The position numbers and the translations under genes are program-made. The notes under the pieces are model-generated. The model was not told where the DNA came from and did not search any database. It saw only the letters and a list, made by a program, of their open reading frames with translations. A stretch of DNA of 64,000 nt, taken from NCBI RefSeq assembly GCF_030913655.1, contig NZ_CP133189.1, positions 186,001 to 250,000 of the forward strand. Direction: 5' to 3'. The stretch comes from Clostridium sp. MB40-C1 (GTDB lineage Bacteria > Bacillota > Clostridia > Clostridiales > Clostridiaceae). Positions within the stretch are counted from its first letter, which is position 1. Each line of letters begins with the position of its first letter. This document shows positions 15,990 to 24,472 of this stretch, piece after piece.

Positions 15990-18518
15990 ATGAGTAAAAA
16001 AATATTAAACGGATTTAAAATAAACAATTTAAAAAAGGGCGATCATATCCATGGACATAGTCATAACCACTGTACTTGTGGTTGTCATGATCATCATAAG
16101 AAAAGTGTTGTATGTGGTTGTGAAGAAGACAAGCAGTTTAATAACAATGATAATTATGTTGAAAATACACAATGTAATTGCCATGAGCATGAGGAAGATA
16201 GTTGCCAAAGACATGAAGAATGTGGAGAAAACCCTGATGATGAAATAGATCATATTCATTTTCATAAGCATGATGAAGAGTGTTGTTGTAGTGTTGATGA
16301 TGATACAGAATCTACAAAGAATGAAGATAGGACCCAAGAAATTAGGGACAGGTGTCAAAATGATATAAAAGATGGTATGGTTAAGGAATATTTGTTGAAA
16401 GGTCTTGGATGTGCAGGATGTGCGGCAAAGATAGAGGAGAGAGTACGAAAATTAGATGAAGTGGAAATTGCTGATCTTGCTTTTGCAACAAGTACTCTAA
16501 AGGTTAAACCCTTATCTGATAATATAGAAGATGAATTATTTGATAAGATAAATTATATAGTAACAACTTTAGAGCCTGATGTTAAAGTTATAGATAAAGA
16601 TACAATAAGGGATTATGATGAAGTAATAGAAAGTAATAACAGTAATCATGCACACAGTTCTCAAGGAGTTGACAGAAAAAAAGCTTTAAAAATGGGGGTT
16701 GGACTCCTTCTATTTATTGTAGCATTTATATGTAAAGCATCATTTAAAGGACAGGTCTATAGTACTCCATTATTTATAGCTAGTTATGTAGTTATAGGTA
16801 CGAATATAATTTTAAAATCTATAAAAAATATATCAAGAAAAGAGATTTTTGATGAGAATTTCTTGATGATGATTGCAACTCTTGCAGCTTTGTTAATAGG
16901 AGAATATCCAGAAGCAGTTATGGTAGTTCTTTTATATGAAATTGGAGAGTATTTCCAAGGAAAAGCTGTAGAATCTTCTAGAAAGTCTATTTCTAATTTA
17001 ATGGACATTAGACCTGACTATGCAAATATAAAAGATGGAAATGATATAAAAAGAGTATCACCAAAGCAAGTTAAAGTTGGCGATATAATTATAGTAAAAC
17101 CGGGAGAAAAAGTACCTTTGGATGGAGTAATAATTGAGGGAAGTTCTTCTGTTGATACTTCTGCTCTTACTGGAGAATCTGTACCAAGAGATGTAATAGA
17201 AGGACAAGATATAACTAGTGGCTTCATTAATATAACTGGATTGTTGACAATTAGAGTTTCTAAGTCATTTAAAGATTCTGCAGTTTCAAAAATCCTCGAT
17301 TTAGTTCAGAATGCTAGTTCTAAAAAAGCAAGAACTGAGTTGAGAATAACTAAATTTGCTAGGTATTATACACCAACAGTAGTTTTTTTAGCATTGCTAA
17401 CGGCTATATTACCTCCTTTATTTATGCAAGATCAAAGTTTTCACACATGGATATATAGGGCAGCTTCATTTTTGGTTATTTCGTGCCCATGTGCTTTGGT
17501 AATATCAGTTCCAATGGGATATTTTGCGGGACTAGGAGCTTCCTCACGAAATGGTATATTAATTAAAGGAGGAAATTATCTTGAAGCATTAACTAATATA
17601 GATAAGGTGGTTTTTGATAAAACAGGAACTTTGACAAAAGGAAATTTTAAAGTTGATTTAATAGAAGCAGAGGAGTGGATAAGTAAAGAAGAACTTTTAA
17701 AATATGCAGCTTATGTAGAAAGTTTTTCTAATCATCCAATAGCATTGTCAATAGTAAAGGAATATAGTTGTGAAGTTGATAAGGCTCATATAAAAGATTT
17801 TAGAGAGATAGCAGGTAAGGGTGCTGAGGCATTTGTTGATGGAAAAAGTATATATGTAGGAAATAAAAACATTATGGAAGACAAAAGTATAAAATTCAGA
17901 ACCGTCCCTTATGCTGGCACTGTAGTTTATGTGGCTGTAGATAGCAAATATGCTGGATGTATTGTTATAAAAGATCAAATAAAAGAAGATTCTAGAGAGG
18001 CTGTTGAAAAGTTAAAAGGCTTTGGAATAAGTGAAATAGTTATGCTTACAGGGGATAGAAAGATCACAGCTGAATCTGTAGGAAAAGAACTTAATATAGA
18101 TAAGGTTTATTCAGAGTTGCTTCCTCATGAAAAAGTAGAAAAAGTTGAGGAAATGTATAATAATAAAGATAGTAACAAAGGATTAGTGTTTGTTGGAGAT
18201 GGGATAAACGATGCACCTGTGCTTGCAAGAGCAGATGTAGGAGTAGCCATGGGAGGAGTAGGTTCAGATGCTGCAATAGAAGCTGCAGATGTAGTTATAA
18301 TGAATGATGAACCATCCAAGTTAGCTCATGCTATAAAAATAGCCAGAGCAACTAAAAAAATAGTAAATTTAAATATAATATTTGCTTTAGGAACTAAACT
18401 CATTATATTAATACTTGCAGTTTTAGGTATAGCATCAATGTGGTTAGCTGTATTTGCAGATGTAGGAGTTGCCTTGCTTGCAGTTATGAATTCTATGAGA
18501 ATATTAAGAGTTAAATGA
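15990..18518 (+). CDS. Zn2+/Cd2+/Pb2+-type P1B ATPase with His/Cys-rich N-terminus
   Basis: 842 aa from the second ATG, chosen because GGGAGG is 7 nt before it; the first ATG at 15984 overlaps the RBS. It exports divalent metal at ATP cost. The first 115 residues are an exceptional His/Cys/Asp/Glu-rich metal-binding tail (HGHSHNHCTCGCHDHH and repeats). Then come an HMA domain with GCAGCAAK (about 140), the TGES actuator loop (about 394), the membrane CPC motif in SCPCALVIS (about 498), DKTGTLTKG (about 541), SNHPIAL (about 581) and GDGINDAP (about 736). The C-terminal DVGVALLAVMNSMR is typical of ZntA/CadA rather than copper pumps. One REP-like 11-mer (17898-17908) lies inside, coding R-T-V-P in the nucleotide-binding domain. 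Confidence 0.92.
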   Translation: MSKKILNGFKINNLKKGDHIHGHSHNHCTCGCHDHHKKSVVCGCEEDKQFNNNDNYVENTQCNCHEHEEDSCQRHEECGENPDDEIDHIHFHKHDEECCCSVDDDTESTKNEDRTQEIRDRCQNDIKDGMVKEYLLKGLGCAGCAAKIEERVRKLDEVEIADLAFATSTLKVKPLSDNIEDELFDKINYIVTTLEPDVKVIDKDTIRDYDEVIESNNSNHAHSSQGVDRKKALKMGVGLLLFIVAFICKASFKGQVYSTPLFIASYVVIGTNIILKSIKNISRKEIFDENFLMMIATLAALLIGEYPEAVMVVLLYEIGEYFQGKAVESSRKSISNLMDIRPDYANIKDGNDIKRVSPKQVKVGDIIIVKPGEKVPLDGVIIEGSSSVDTSALTGESVPRDVIEGQDITSGFINITGLLTIRVSKSFKDSAVSKILDLVQNASSKKARTELRITKFARYYTPTVVFLALLTAILPPLFMQDQSFHTWIYRAASFLVISCPCALVISVPMGYFAGLGASSRNGILIKGGNYLEALTNIDKVVFDKTGTLTKGNFKVDLIEAEEWISKEELLKYAAYVESFSNHPIALSIVKEYSCEVDKAHIKDFREIAGKGAEAFVDGKSIYVGNKNIMEDKSIKFRTVPYAGTVVYVAVDSKYAGCIVIKDQIKEDSREAVEKLKGFGISEIVMLTGDRKITAESVGKELNIDKVYSELLPHEKVEKVEEMYNNKDSNKGLVFVGDGINDAPVLARADVGVAMGGVGSDAAIEAADVVIMNDEPSKLAHAIKIARATKKIVNLNIIFALGTKLIILILAVLGIASMWLAVFADVGVALLAVMNSMRILRVK
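17898..17908 (-). repeat. REP-like repeat AGAACCGTCCC inside the metal ATPase gene
   Basis: Exact copy followed by TTA, in frame within the ATPase coding sequence (K-F-R-T-V-P-Y). The frame is intact. Confidence 0.7.
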
Positions 18519-18565
18519 TGAGATCAGGTAGGTTAAAAATAAGAATTGTCCCCAAATAAGCAATA

Positions 18566-18600
18566 TAAAAACTCAGTCTGAATTATAGGCTGAGTTTTTA
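18566..18600 (+). terminator. Terminator after the metal ATPase
   Basis: TAAAAACTCAG pairs with CTGAGTTTTTA around a short loop, with a T run, about 50 bp after the stop. A degenerate REP-like AGAATTGTCCC lies just before it (about 18543-18553). Confidence 0.7.
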
Positions 18601-18607
18601 TATGATT

Positions 18608-18878
18608 TTAAAGATATATAATAAATTTTGAATTATTGTTGAAGTAAGATTTTATAAAATAGCCTACAGCATATATAATCCACAAATGAACTGGATAAAA
18701 GATATAAAATAAATATTTTGTGGAATTTGTATTTAGTCCGCGTTGACCATTGTATAAAGAATATAGGTAGTGCAAATAGTTGCATCTATTGAAAATTTAA
18801 CATAAAAAGATTTTCATAGTTGAATCCACCAGAAGCTAAAATGAAAAATTCGAAAGCGCATATAGATAAATAACCTAG
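18608..18878 (-). pseudogene. Fragment of a TraX family gene
   Basis: Read on the minus strand, the end of a TraX-like membrane protein is recognisable in pieces: AFEFFILASGGFNYENLF, then MQLFALPIFF, then LYNGQRGLN and, near the end, YIFYPVHLWIIYAVGYFIKS. A TAG stop at 18786-18788 stands where homologues usually have Trp (NFQ-W-MQLFALP), and a frameshift occurs near 18757. The fragment ends upstream exactly at a degenerate REP-like repeat (18878-18888). TraX-type proteins are predicted membrane acyltransferases. The gene is dead here: the N-terminal two thirds are missing. Confidence 0.75.
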
Positions 18879-18888
18879 GGACAGTTCT
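18878..18888 (+). repeat. Degenerate REP-like repeat GGGACAGTTCT
   Basis: One mismatch to the 11-mer (G to A). It abuts the broken end of the TraX fragment. Another degenerate form (GGACTGTCCC) lies at about 19079-19088. The rest of 18889-19355 is non-coding AT-rich DNA. Confidence 0.55.
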
Positions 18889-19143
18889 AATTTTTTATTT
18901 CATAACCTATTATAAATATTTATAATTTATTGAAAAATCGATTTTTATTTCAATTTAGTATTAAGTATTACAATTTTGTAATTAAGTTAGATAAATTATA
19001 TTTATAAGGGATGTCATATATTTAAAAAGGATGCAATTTTGTAAATATAAAATACAAACAAAAATTAAGCAAAATTTAAGGACTGTCCCTGATTTTTCAT
19101 AAAATTTTATAGTTTAAATTATAGAAAGTCATGTAGAATTGGG

Positions 19144-19154
19144 AGAACCGTCCC
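19144..19154 (-). repeat. REP-like repeat AGAACCGTCCC
   Basis: Exact copy in the gap before the kinase-like gene; the last of the cluster that begins near 3.9 kb. Confidence 0.7.
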
Positions 19155-19355
19155 CAACATTTCTAAGGTTTTTAATAGAAGTAAAGCTAGGTTTAGAGTT
19201 AGAAAGTGAATAAGTAAATAATGTATAAAAATGTGAGGAATTTAAGTATAATAAAAAAACTCTAAAAGAATAAATAAAAAAATCAAATAATTATAAATAC
19301 TTTTCAAACTATAGCAATATAATGTATTAATATTATTATAAAAAAAGAGGGTACT

Positions 19356-19943
19356 ATGGATACAGATATTAATTCTTATGTTCAATTAGATAGAAAAATT
19401 GAGAAGCTTCTTTGGAAAGCAAAACTTTTAGGAAGTGGTCATAATGGAGTAGTATATTTGCTTCCTAATAATAAGGCAATTAAAATCTTTAAAGATAAAA
19501 AGGTATGTGAAAAAGAATATAGTATTTTAAAGAAAACAGGTAAAAGTAAGTATTTTCCTAGAACATATAATAAAGGAGAATATTATATAATTAGAGATTA
19601 TGTAAGAGGAGAAAGGTTAGATGAATATATAAAAAACAAAAGATTAAATAAGGAAATATGTCACAATCTTATCAAACTTATTAAAGAATTTAAAAAACTC
19701 CATTTTAAAAAGCTAGATATAAGATGTAAAGACATATATGTAGGAAGGAAAAATTCTTTAATGATAATAGATCCTAAAAACAATTATTCTAAAGAAGTTG
19801 TATATCCTAGACATTTAATGAAAGGATTAAATAAACTAGGGGTATTAGATGAATTTCTGTCTGTAGTAAAAGAAGAATCACCTGAGAACTATGAATTGTG
19901 GAATTCTAGGATTAGACAATATTTGGAGAAAGGAATTAAGTAA
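19356..19943 (+). CDS. Small protein-kinase-like protein
   Basis: 195 aa, too short for a full Hanks kinase but with its N-lobe features. A glycine loop LGSGHNGVVY (about 26-34) and an ATP-binding Lys43 in KAIKIF are followed by a possible Glu at 52-54. The catalytic-loop region is DIRCKDIYVGRKNSLMIIDPKN, in which the final Asp could be the metal-binding residue of a degenerate DFG. Similar short kinase-like or phosphotransferase-like proteins occur in clostridia without known targets. Activity is uncertain because the HRD motif is not clear. AGAGGG lies 5-6 nt before the ATG; single gene. Confidence 0.7.
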   Translation: MDTDINSYVQLDRKIEKLLWKAKLLGSGHNGVVYLLPNNKAIKIFKDKKVCEKEYSILKKTGKSKYFPRTYNKGEYYIIRDYVRGERLDEYIKNKRLNKEICHNLIKLIKEFKKLHFKKLDIRCKDIYVGRKNSLMIIDPKNNYSKEVVYPRHLMKGLNKLGVLDEFLSVVKEESPENYELWNSRIRQYLEKGIK

Positions 19944-20020
19944 CAATGAAAGTAAATACTAAAAAATAAAAAAATATGATTTTTAATGGAAGTAACGAAT
20001 AGAAGTGTCTCTGGATAACT

Positions 20021-20070
20021 GATTCTAGCTTTTAGATAGATTAAAAACTCCATCTGAAAGCTAGAATCTT
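20021..20070. terminator. Terminator between the kinase-like gene and ytaF
   Basis: GATTCTAGCTTT pairs with AAAGCTAGAATC around a loop of about 25 nt. It lies between convergent genes and can serve both. Confidence 0.65.
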
Positions 20071-20148
20071 TGTTTATTTGATAGGAATTTTAATTTATTA
20101 TAAATTGTGAAATGGTTATAGTCACAAAATGCTATAAATAGTATGACT

Positions 20149-20772
20149 TTATAATATTCTCATAGTAGCTAAAATAATTAGAATTACTCCTGAGAGCCAA
20201 GATAAATTAAGTTTTGATTTTTCAACAAATTTTTTACCTATAAACATACCGCCATATATGGCAATCATATTCATAACTAAACATAATATTATTATTTGTA
20301 TATAATTTATATTACCTAAGCTACTTCCAAACCCTACTGCTAAAGAATCTAAAGAAAGAGCAATTGCAAGATATAAAGCTTCTTTAGGGTTAAGAGTTTT
20401 GGAATGGTCAGCGTCTGCTTTAGTTTCATCGATATATATATCTATTATAAAATTTAAATCACAAAATTTGAGTTTTACTTTTTTATTTGAATTAGAATGT
20501 TTTTTTACATAGGTTTTAATTAGACTTTCAGCTAAGTAGTATATGCCAAATAAAAATAATACTATAAAGCTTATTATTGAAGTAACATTATAAGGAATAA
20601 CTTTTTTTATTACAGAACCTAAAGCAAGAGCTAAGGCAAGAAAAGAGGAAGAAATAATATTAATTATGTTTGCAGAGATAAAAGGTATTTTTATTTTATT
20701 TGTACCATAAGCAACACTAGCTACAAATGAATCTAGGCATACTACGGATACTAATAATAAGGATTCTAACAC
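20149..20772 (-). CDS. ytaF: YtaF, MntP-family sporulation membrane protein
   Basis: 207 aa with six membrane helices in two related halves, each with the D-S motif of the MntP family: VVCLDSFVASVAYG near the start and ALSLDSLAVGFGSSLG at about 140. A charged loop in the middle (about 90-125) is typical of the clostridial YtaF branch. MntP exports manganese. YtaF is named for its sporulation association in Bacillus, and its substrate is not established. The ATG is preceded by AAGGAGTG. The gene is transcribed alone towards a shared terminator. Confidence 0.85.
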   Translation of the reverse strand: MLESLLLVSVVCLDSFVASVAYGTNKIKIPFISANIINIISSSFLALALALGSVIKKVIPYNVTSIISFIVLFLFGIYYLAESLIKTYVKKHSNSNKKVKLKFCDLNFIIDIYIDETKADADHSKTLNPKEALYLAIALSLDSLAVGFGSSLGNINYIQIIILCLVMNMIAIYGGMFIGKKFVEKSKLNLSWLSGVILIILATMRIL

Positions 20773-21085
20773 ATTATATCACTCCTTACTTAGGTAAATA
20801 TCTAATATAGAAATGCAATATGTCATATTTATTGAACTTTTATATAAGGCTCTGTTTTAAAGTAGTTTTAAATTTTAACTTTGATAAAATTTTCTATATG
20901 TTGATTCAAGGATATGTTTTAAATTAAGGATATGTTTTAAATTGTTGAATATATTATAATGAAAATTTCTTAAAACATTGCCATATATAAATTTAACTAT
21001 TAATATGTTATTCTTTTACTTATAAATGGTTACAAAATACAGTTTATTGTCAATTGAAAAATTGTATAATTAAAAATCTAAAATG

Positions 21086-21134
21086 CGAATTGCATGTAGT
21101 TATGCAGTTTTAAAATTATGCAATTTCCTGAATT
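21086..21134 (-). repeat. Partial copy of the palindromic element family (left end)
   Basis: Read on the minus strand it has GGAAATTGCATAATT, then GCATAA and CATGCAA, the same order as the left end of the full copy at 21270. A second such partial copy lies at 32548. The full element's core is absent. Confidence 0.5.
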
Positions 21135-21167
21135 AGTTGTATTAATTAAGCAAAATAAATATCACAT

Positions 21168-21218
21168 GATTCTAAGTCTAATAAGGAATTAAAATCCAAT
21201 TAAGGCTTAGAATTTTTT
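21168..21218 (+). terminator. Orphan terminator-like hairpin
   Basis: ATTCTAAGTCT pairs with AGGCTTAGAAT, followed by a T run. No gene on the plus strand ends here, so it may end a small unannotated transcript or be a relic. Confidence 0.4.
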
Positions 21219-21269
21219 ATTTAATAATACTTATAAGAAATTTATAGTCGAGATTATTAAGTTATTAAA

Positions 21270-21466
21270 TTGAGGAAATTGCATAATTCCATAAGCATAT
21301 AACTTCATGCAAGTTTTATTGTTCACTGCTTCGAAAATTTCTCTTTTTATGGTCAGAATAAGTTCAAAATATAGGTGAAGAGAAATTTTAAGGCACTACT
21401 CACAATAAAACTTGCATTACGTATTTCAAATTTTTAATTATGGAATTTCCTCAATTAAGTAATTTA
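21270..21466. repeat. Full copy A of a palindromic intergenic element (about 190 bp)
   Basis: Imperfect terminal inverted repeats (TTGAGGAAATTGCATAATTC and the complementary end near 21450) enclose a core of about 110 bp. The core is bounded by perfect 16-bp arms ATGCAAGTTTTATTGT / ACAATAAAACTTGCAT, with an inner stem AAAATTTCTC / GAGAAATTTT. The core is nearly the same in copy B at 38941. It has no open reading frame and looks like a MITE or a structured RNA. The remainder of 20773-21801 has no gene apart from this element, its partial copy and an orphan hairpin. Confidence 0.7.
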
Positions 21467-21706
21467 AAATACAATAAATAATTAAAAGGGTTTTTTATAA
21501 ATTTATATATTTTAGTAATAAAAATACAAAAAAGTAAAATAAATATTGAATATTAATACAAAAGAAGCTATAATTGTATATAATTACTATCTAAATGAGA
21601 TAATTGGGGGTGACTTGTAAAAAATAAGAGAAAAATGATGATTAATTTAATAGAAAAGAGGTGATAAATAAAAAATATTTAAGGGTCAAAGAGGTAATAC
21701 ATCAAA

Positions 21707-21722
21707 ATGTAAACGTTTTTCT
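21707..21722 (+). promoter_or_regulatory. Near-match to a catabolite (cre) site before the lipase gene
   Basis: ATGTAAACGTTTTTCT fits the CcpA consensus core TGTAAACG, with a one-base length difference in the right half. It lies about 85 bp before the lipase start. The match is suggestive only. Confidence 0.3.
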
Positions 21723-21801
21723 CAATAAGAGGAATCAATAATGATTATAAAACCAATATAGTTTTATTAAAATTTAACTACATAATGTAAGGGGGATAAA
21801 T

Positions 21802-23178
21802 ATGAACAAATTTTTAAAGAAAATAGTAAGTTCTGCAGTATTAGCTGTTTTTGTATCTTTAACTAGTTTTCCAACAAGTGTTAAAGCAGTTGATATAGGA
21901 ACACAGATACCTAAAGCTGTATATACAGGAAAAACTAATAATAAAATGTATCTAAGTGAGAATGAAACTACAGAAAAGGATAATGTTAACGAAAAAGTTG
22001 ATTTGAAATTTCCAGAACTTAATACTAAGAGTATTACAAAAAATAACAGTTATCCAATTGTTTTAGTTCATGGTTTTATGGGATTTGGTAGAGATGAATT
22101 ATTAGGATATAAATATTGGGGTGGTTTAGTAGATGTTCAAGAAATATTAAATAAGTTAGGTTGTGAAACTTACACAGCAACAGTAGGTCCAGTATCTAGT
22201 AATTGGGACAGGGCGTGTGAACTCTATGCTTATATAGTAGGGGGAACAGTAGATTATGGTGAAGCTCATGCTAAAAAGTTTGGACATAATAGATATGGTA
22301 GAACATACTCTGGATTATATAAAAATATAAGTGATAAAAATAAAATACATTTAATAGGTCACAGTATGGGTGGACAAACTATACGTACACTTACACAATT
22401 ATTAAGTGAAGGTAGTGAAGATGAGAGAAATTATAAACAAGAAAATTTATCACCATTATTTGAAGGTGGAAAGCACTGGGTACATAGTGTGACTACAATA
22501 TCAACACCTAATAATGGTACAACTTTATCAGACTCTATTCCAGCAGGAGAATTTTTGAGTTCAGCATTTGGGTTAGTAGGAAAAATAACAGGTCAAAGTG
22601 GACTTTTAAGTTCATTTTATGATTTTAAATTAGATCAATGGGGACTTAAAAAAGAAAAAGGTGAATCTCAATTAAAATATAATAAAAGGGTTTTACAAAG
22701 TAATATTTGGAATAGAACAAAAGATATATCAAGTTATGACTTGTCAACACAAGGTGCAAGAGAACTTAATCAATGGGTAAAAGCTCAACCAGATGTTTAT
22801 TATTTTTCTTGGATAACTAACGCAACTAGGGAATCCTTAATTAGTGATCATTCTGTACCACAAAAGGGTCCAATGAATCCTTTTTTCTATGGATCAGCAA
22901 GAGTAATGGGTAGTTATACACGTGATGATAAAAATCTTCCTATTATTGATAAAAAATGGTTCCCAAATGATGGTGTTGTAAATTCTTATAGTCAAGATGG
23001 ACCTAAACTAGGTTCAAATGATATTATAGAACAATATAATGGACAAGCTAAGATTGGACAATGGAATGTGATGCCTAGAATTATCAATACAGATCATATG
23101 GATGTAATAGGTACATTTGGTAATGTTAAAGATTGGTATATTGATTATGCAAATTTCTTAACTAATTTAGAAAAATAA
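21802..23178 (+). CDS. Secreted triacylglycerol lipase, family I.5 type
   Basis: 458 aa. A signal peptide with a Lys-rich start and hydrophobic core is predicted to be cut after VKA (about residue 29). The alpha/beta-hydrolase domain begins with PIVLVHGFMGFGRDEL (oxyanion region, about 86-100). The nucleophile is Ser188 in GHSMGG, the acid is probably Asp in FPNDGVVNS (about 392), and the His is in NTDHMDVIG (about 432). The WGGLVDVQEIL and ETYTATVGPVSSNWDRACELYAYI segments are characteristic of the staphylococcal/Geobacillus L1-type lipases, which bind Zn and Ca. It hydrolyses long-chain acylglycerols outside the cell. GGGGG lies 7 nt before the ATG; stands alone. Confidence 0.92.
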   Translation: MNKFLKKIVSSAVLAVFVSLTSFPTSVKAVDIGTQIPKAVYTGKTNNKMYLSENETTEKDNVNEKVDLKFPELNTKSITKNNSYPIVLVHGFMGFGRDELLGYKYWGGLVDVQEILNKLGCETYTATVGPVSSNWDRACELYAYIVGGTVDYGEAHAKKFGHNRYGRTYSGLYKNISDKNKIHLIGHSMGGQTIRTLTQLLSEGSEDERNYKQENLSPLFEGGKHWVHSVTTISTPNNGTTLSDSIPAGEFLSSAFGLVGKITGQSGLLSSFYDFKLDQWGLKKEKGESQLKYNKRVLQSNIWNRTKDISSYDLSTQGARELNQWVKAQPDVYYFSWITNATRESLISDHSVPQKGPMNPFFYGSARVMGSYTRDDKNLPIIDKKWFPNDGVVNSYSQDGPKLGSNDIIEQYNGQAKIGQWNVMPRIINTDHMDVIGTFGNVKDWYIDYANFLTNLEK

Positions 23179-23220
23179 AGTATAAATTTTAAGAAGATGA
23201 TATATAAATGATAAATTTAG

Positions 23221-23313
23221 ATTAATCCCTTTATTATTAAGAGTGCTTAATTTAATTAATGTTATTTTATAGTATAACTATATTATGTATTAATTTAATA
23301 TAAGGGGATTAAT
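23221..23313 (+). terminator. Long stem-loop after the lipase gene
   Basis: ATTAATCCCTTTATTATTAA pairs with a nearly complementary arm ending at 23313, around a loop of about 55 nt. A smaller perfect hairpin, CTACATAT-AATC-ATATGTAG, lies at 23382-23401. Together they fill the gap before the convergent SDR gene. Confidence 0.5.
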
Positions 23314-23491
23314 CATTCAAAAAATATACTTTTTATTTAATTTTATTTTTGAATTGTTATAACTTATCTAATAAATTAATTCTACATATAATCATATGTA
23401 GGATAGATATTTCATTCATTAAAGGATATTAAAGTTTTTGATTATATTTAATTAAAAGCAATTGTTCAAATGCTTTATTGACTTAAGAAAA

Positions 23492-24283
23492 CTAGTTTAT
23501 TTCTTTCATGGCTTTAGATTGAATTTTTCTTACGATATTTGCTAATGAACTTCTCGGAATTATTTTAGACATAAATACTAAAAATTTATTTAAAGTTCCA
23601 GGTATAATAATTTTTTTGTTCTTCATAAGACCTTCGTAAGCTATTTCTGCAACTTTTTTAGCACTCATAGCGTTTTTTAGGTTTCCTTTACCAGCATTTT
23701 GTGAAAACTCAGTGCTTGTAGTTCCCGGACAAAGTATTGATACAGTTATATTGTGTGGCTTAAGTTCATTATAAATCGCTTCAGAAAAAGAGACTACATA
23801 TGCTTTTGTTGCGTAATACACTGAAATCAAAGGCCCTGGCTGATAAGCGCCTGTAGAAGCTACATTTAATATTTTACCATTTTCTTTTTTTAGCATCTCA
23901 TTTACTGCAAATTTTGTACATTTAGTTAATGCGCTTATATTAAGTTCTATTGTATCCATATCTTGTTTTGAATCTGTTTCACTAAAAAAACCACAAGTTC
24001 CAATCCCTGCATTATTGACGAGTATATCTATATTCAAGTCCCAATTTTTAATTTGATCAAATACTTCTTCTACTGCAGTAGATTTTGTTAAATCTACTCC
24101 TATTATTTTTACTGTTATATCATACTCTTTGGATAAACTTTCTTTTAACTTTTCTAATCTATTTAGTCTTCTAGCTACAAGTATTAGATTATAATTATTT
24201 TTAGCGAAGACTTTAGCAAGTTCATATCCTATTCCTGAGGATGCTCCTGTTATTAATACATTTTTTCCTTTACTGTTAACCAA
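23492..24283 (-). CDS. Short-chain dehydrogenase/reductase
   Basis: 263 aa, classical SDR. The cofactor motif TGASSGIG is at 12-19, ARR after the second strand suggests NADP(H) preference, NNAG is at about 90, and the catalytic Ser (NVASTGAYQPGP) and Tyr-Lys pair (YYATKAY) lie near 140-160. It belongs to the YqjQ/DltE-like 260-aa group. The substrate cannot be inferred, and the neighbours give no pathway. The start is TTG at 24283, the only start at the expected N-terminus (MVNSKGKNVLITG). The RBS is weak. Confidence 0.87.
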   Translation of the reverse strand: MVNSKGKNVLITGASSGIGYELAKVFAKNNYNLILVARRLNRLEKLKESLSKEYDITVKIIGVDLTKSTAVEEVFDQIKNWDLNIDILVNNAGIGTCGFFSETDSKQDMDTIELNISALTKCTKFAVNEMLKKENGKILNVASTGAYQPGPLISVYYATKAYVVSFSEAIYNELKPHNITVSILCPGTTSTEFSQNAGKGNLKNAMSAKKVAEIAYEGLMKNKKIIIPGTLNKFLVFMSKIIPRSSLANIVRKIQSKAMKEIN

Positions 24284-24472
24284 ATTCTCACATCCATATC
24301 CTTTTATATTGTGGTAACACTCATAATTCTATTATAATATAATAATTAAAATTTTGATTACACATAGTTATAAAAAGATATACTTTAAATATGTTTTTTT
24401 GAATAAATTCCTCTTGAAAAGATAAATCTATAGTTAAATATAATAAAGCTTAGATATTTATAATATAAGTAC

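Noticed and set aside
16029-16358. 109-codon minus-strand frame opposite the His-rich tail of the metal ATPase
   Set aside because: It is the antisense of the repetitive CAT/GAT-rich coding sequence of a well-supported gene, giving Met/Ile/Thr-rich nonsense.
3956-19154. GGGACGGTTCT as a transcription factor operator
   Set aside because: It occurs in both orientations inside genes, within terminators and in intergenic DNA without consistent placement relative to promoters, so a REP-like repeat is the better reading.
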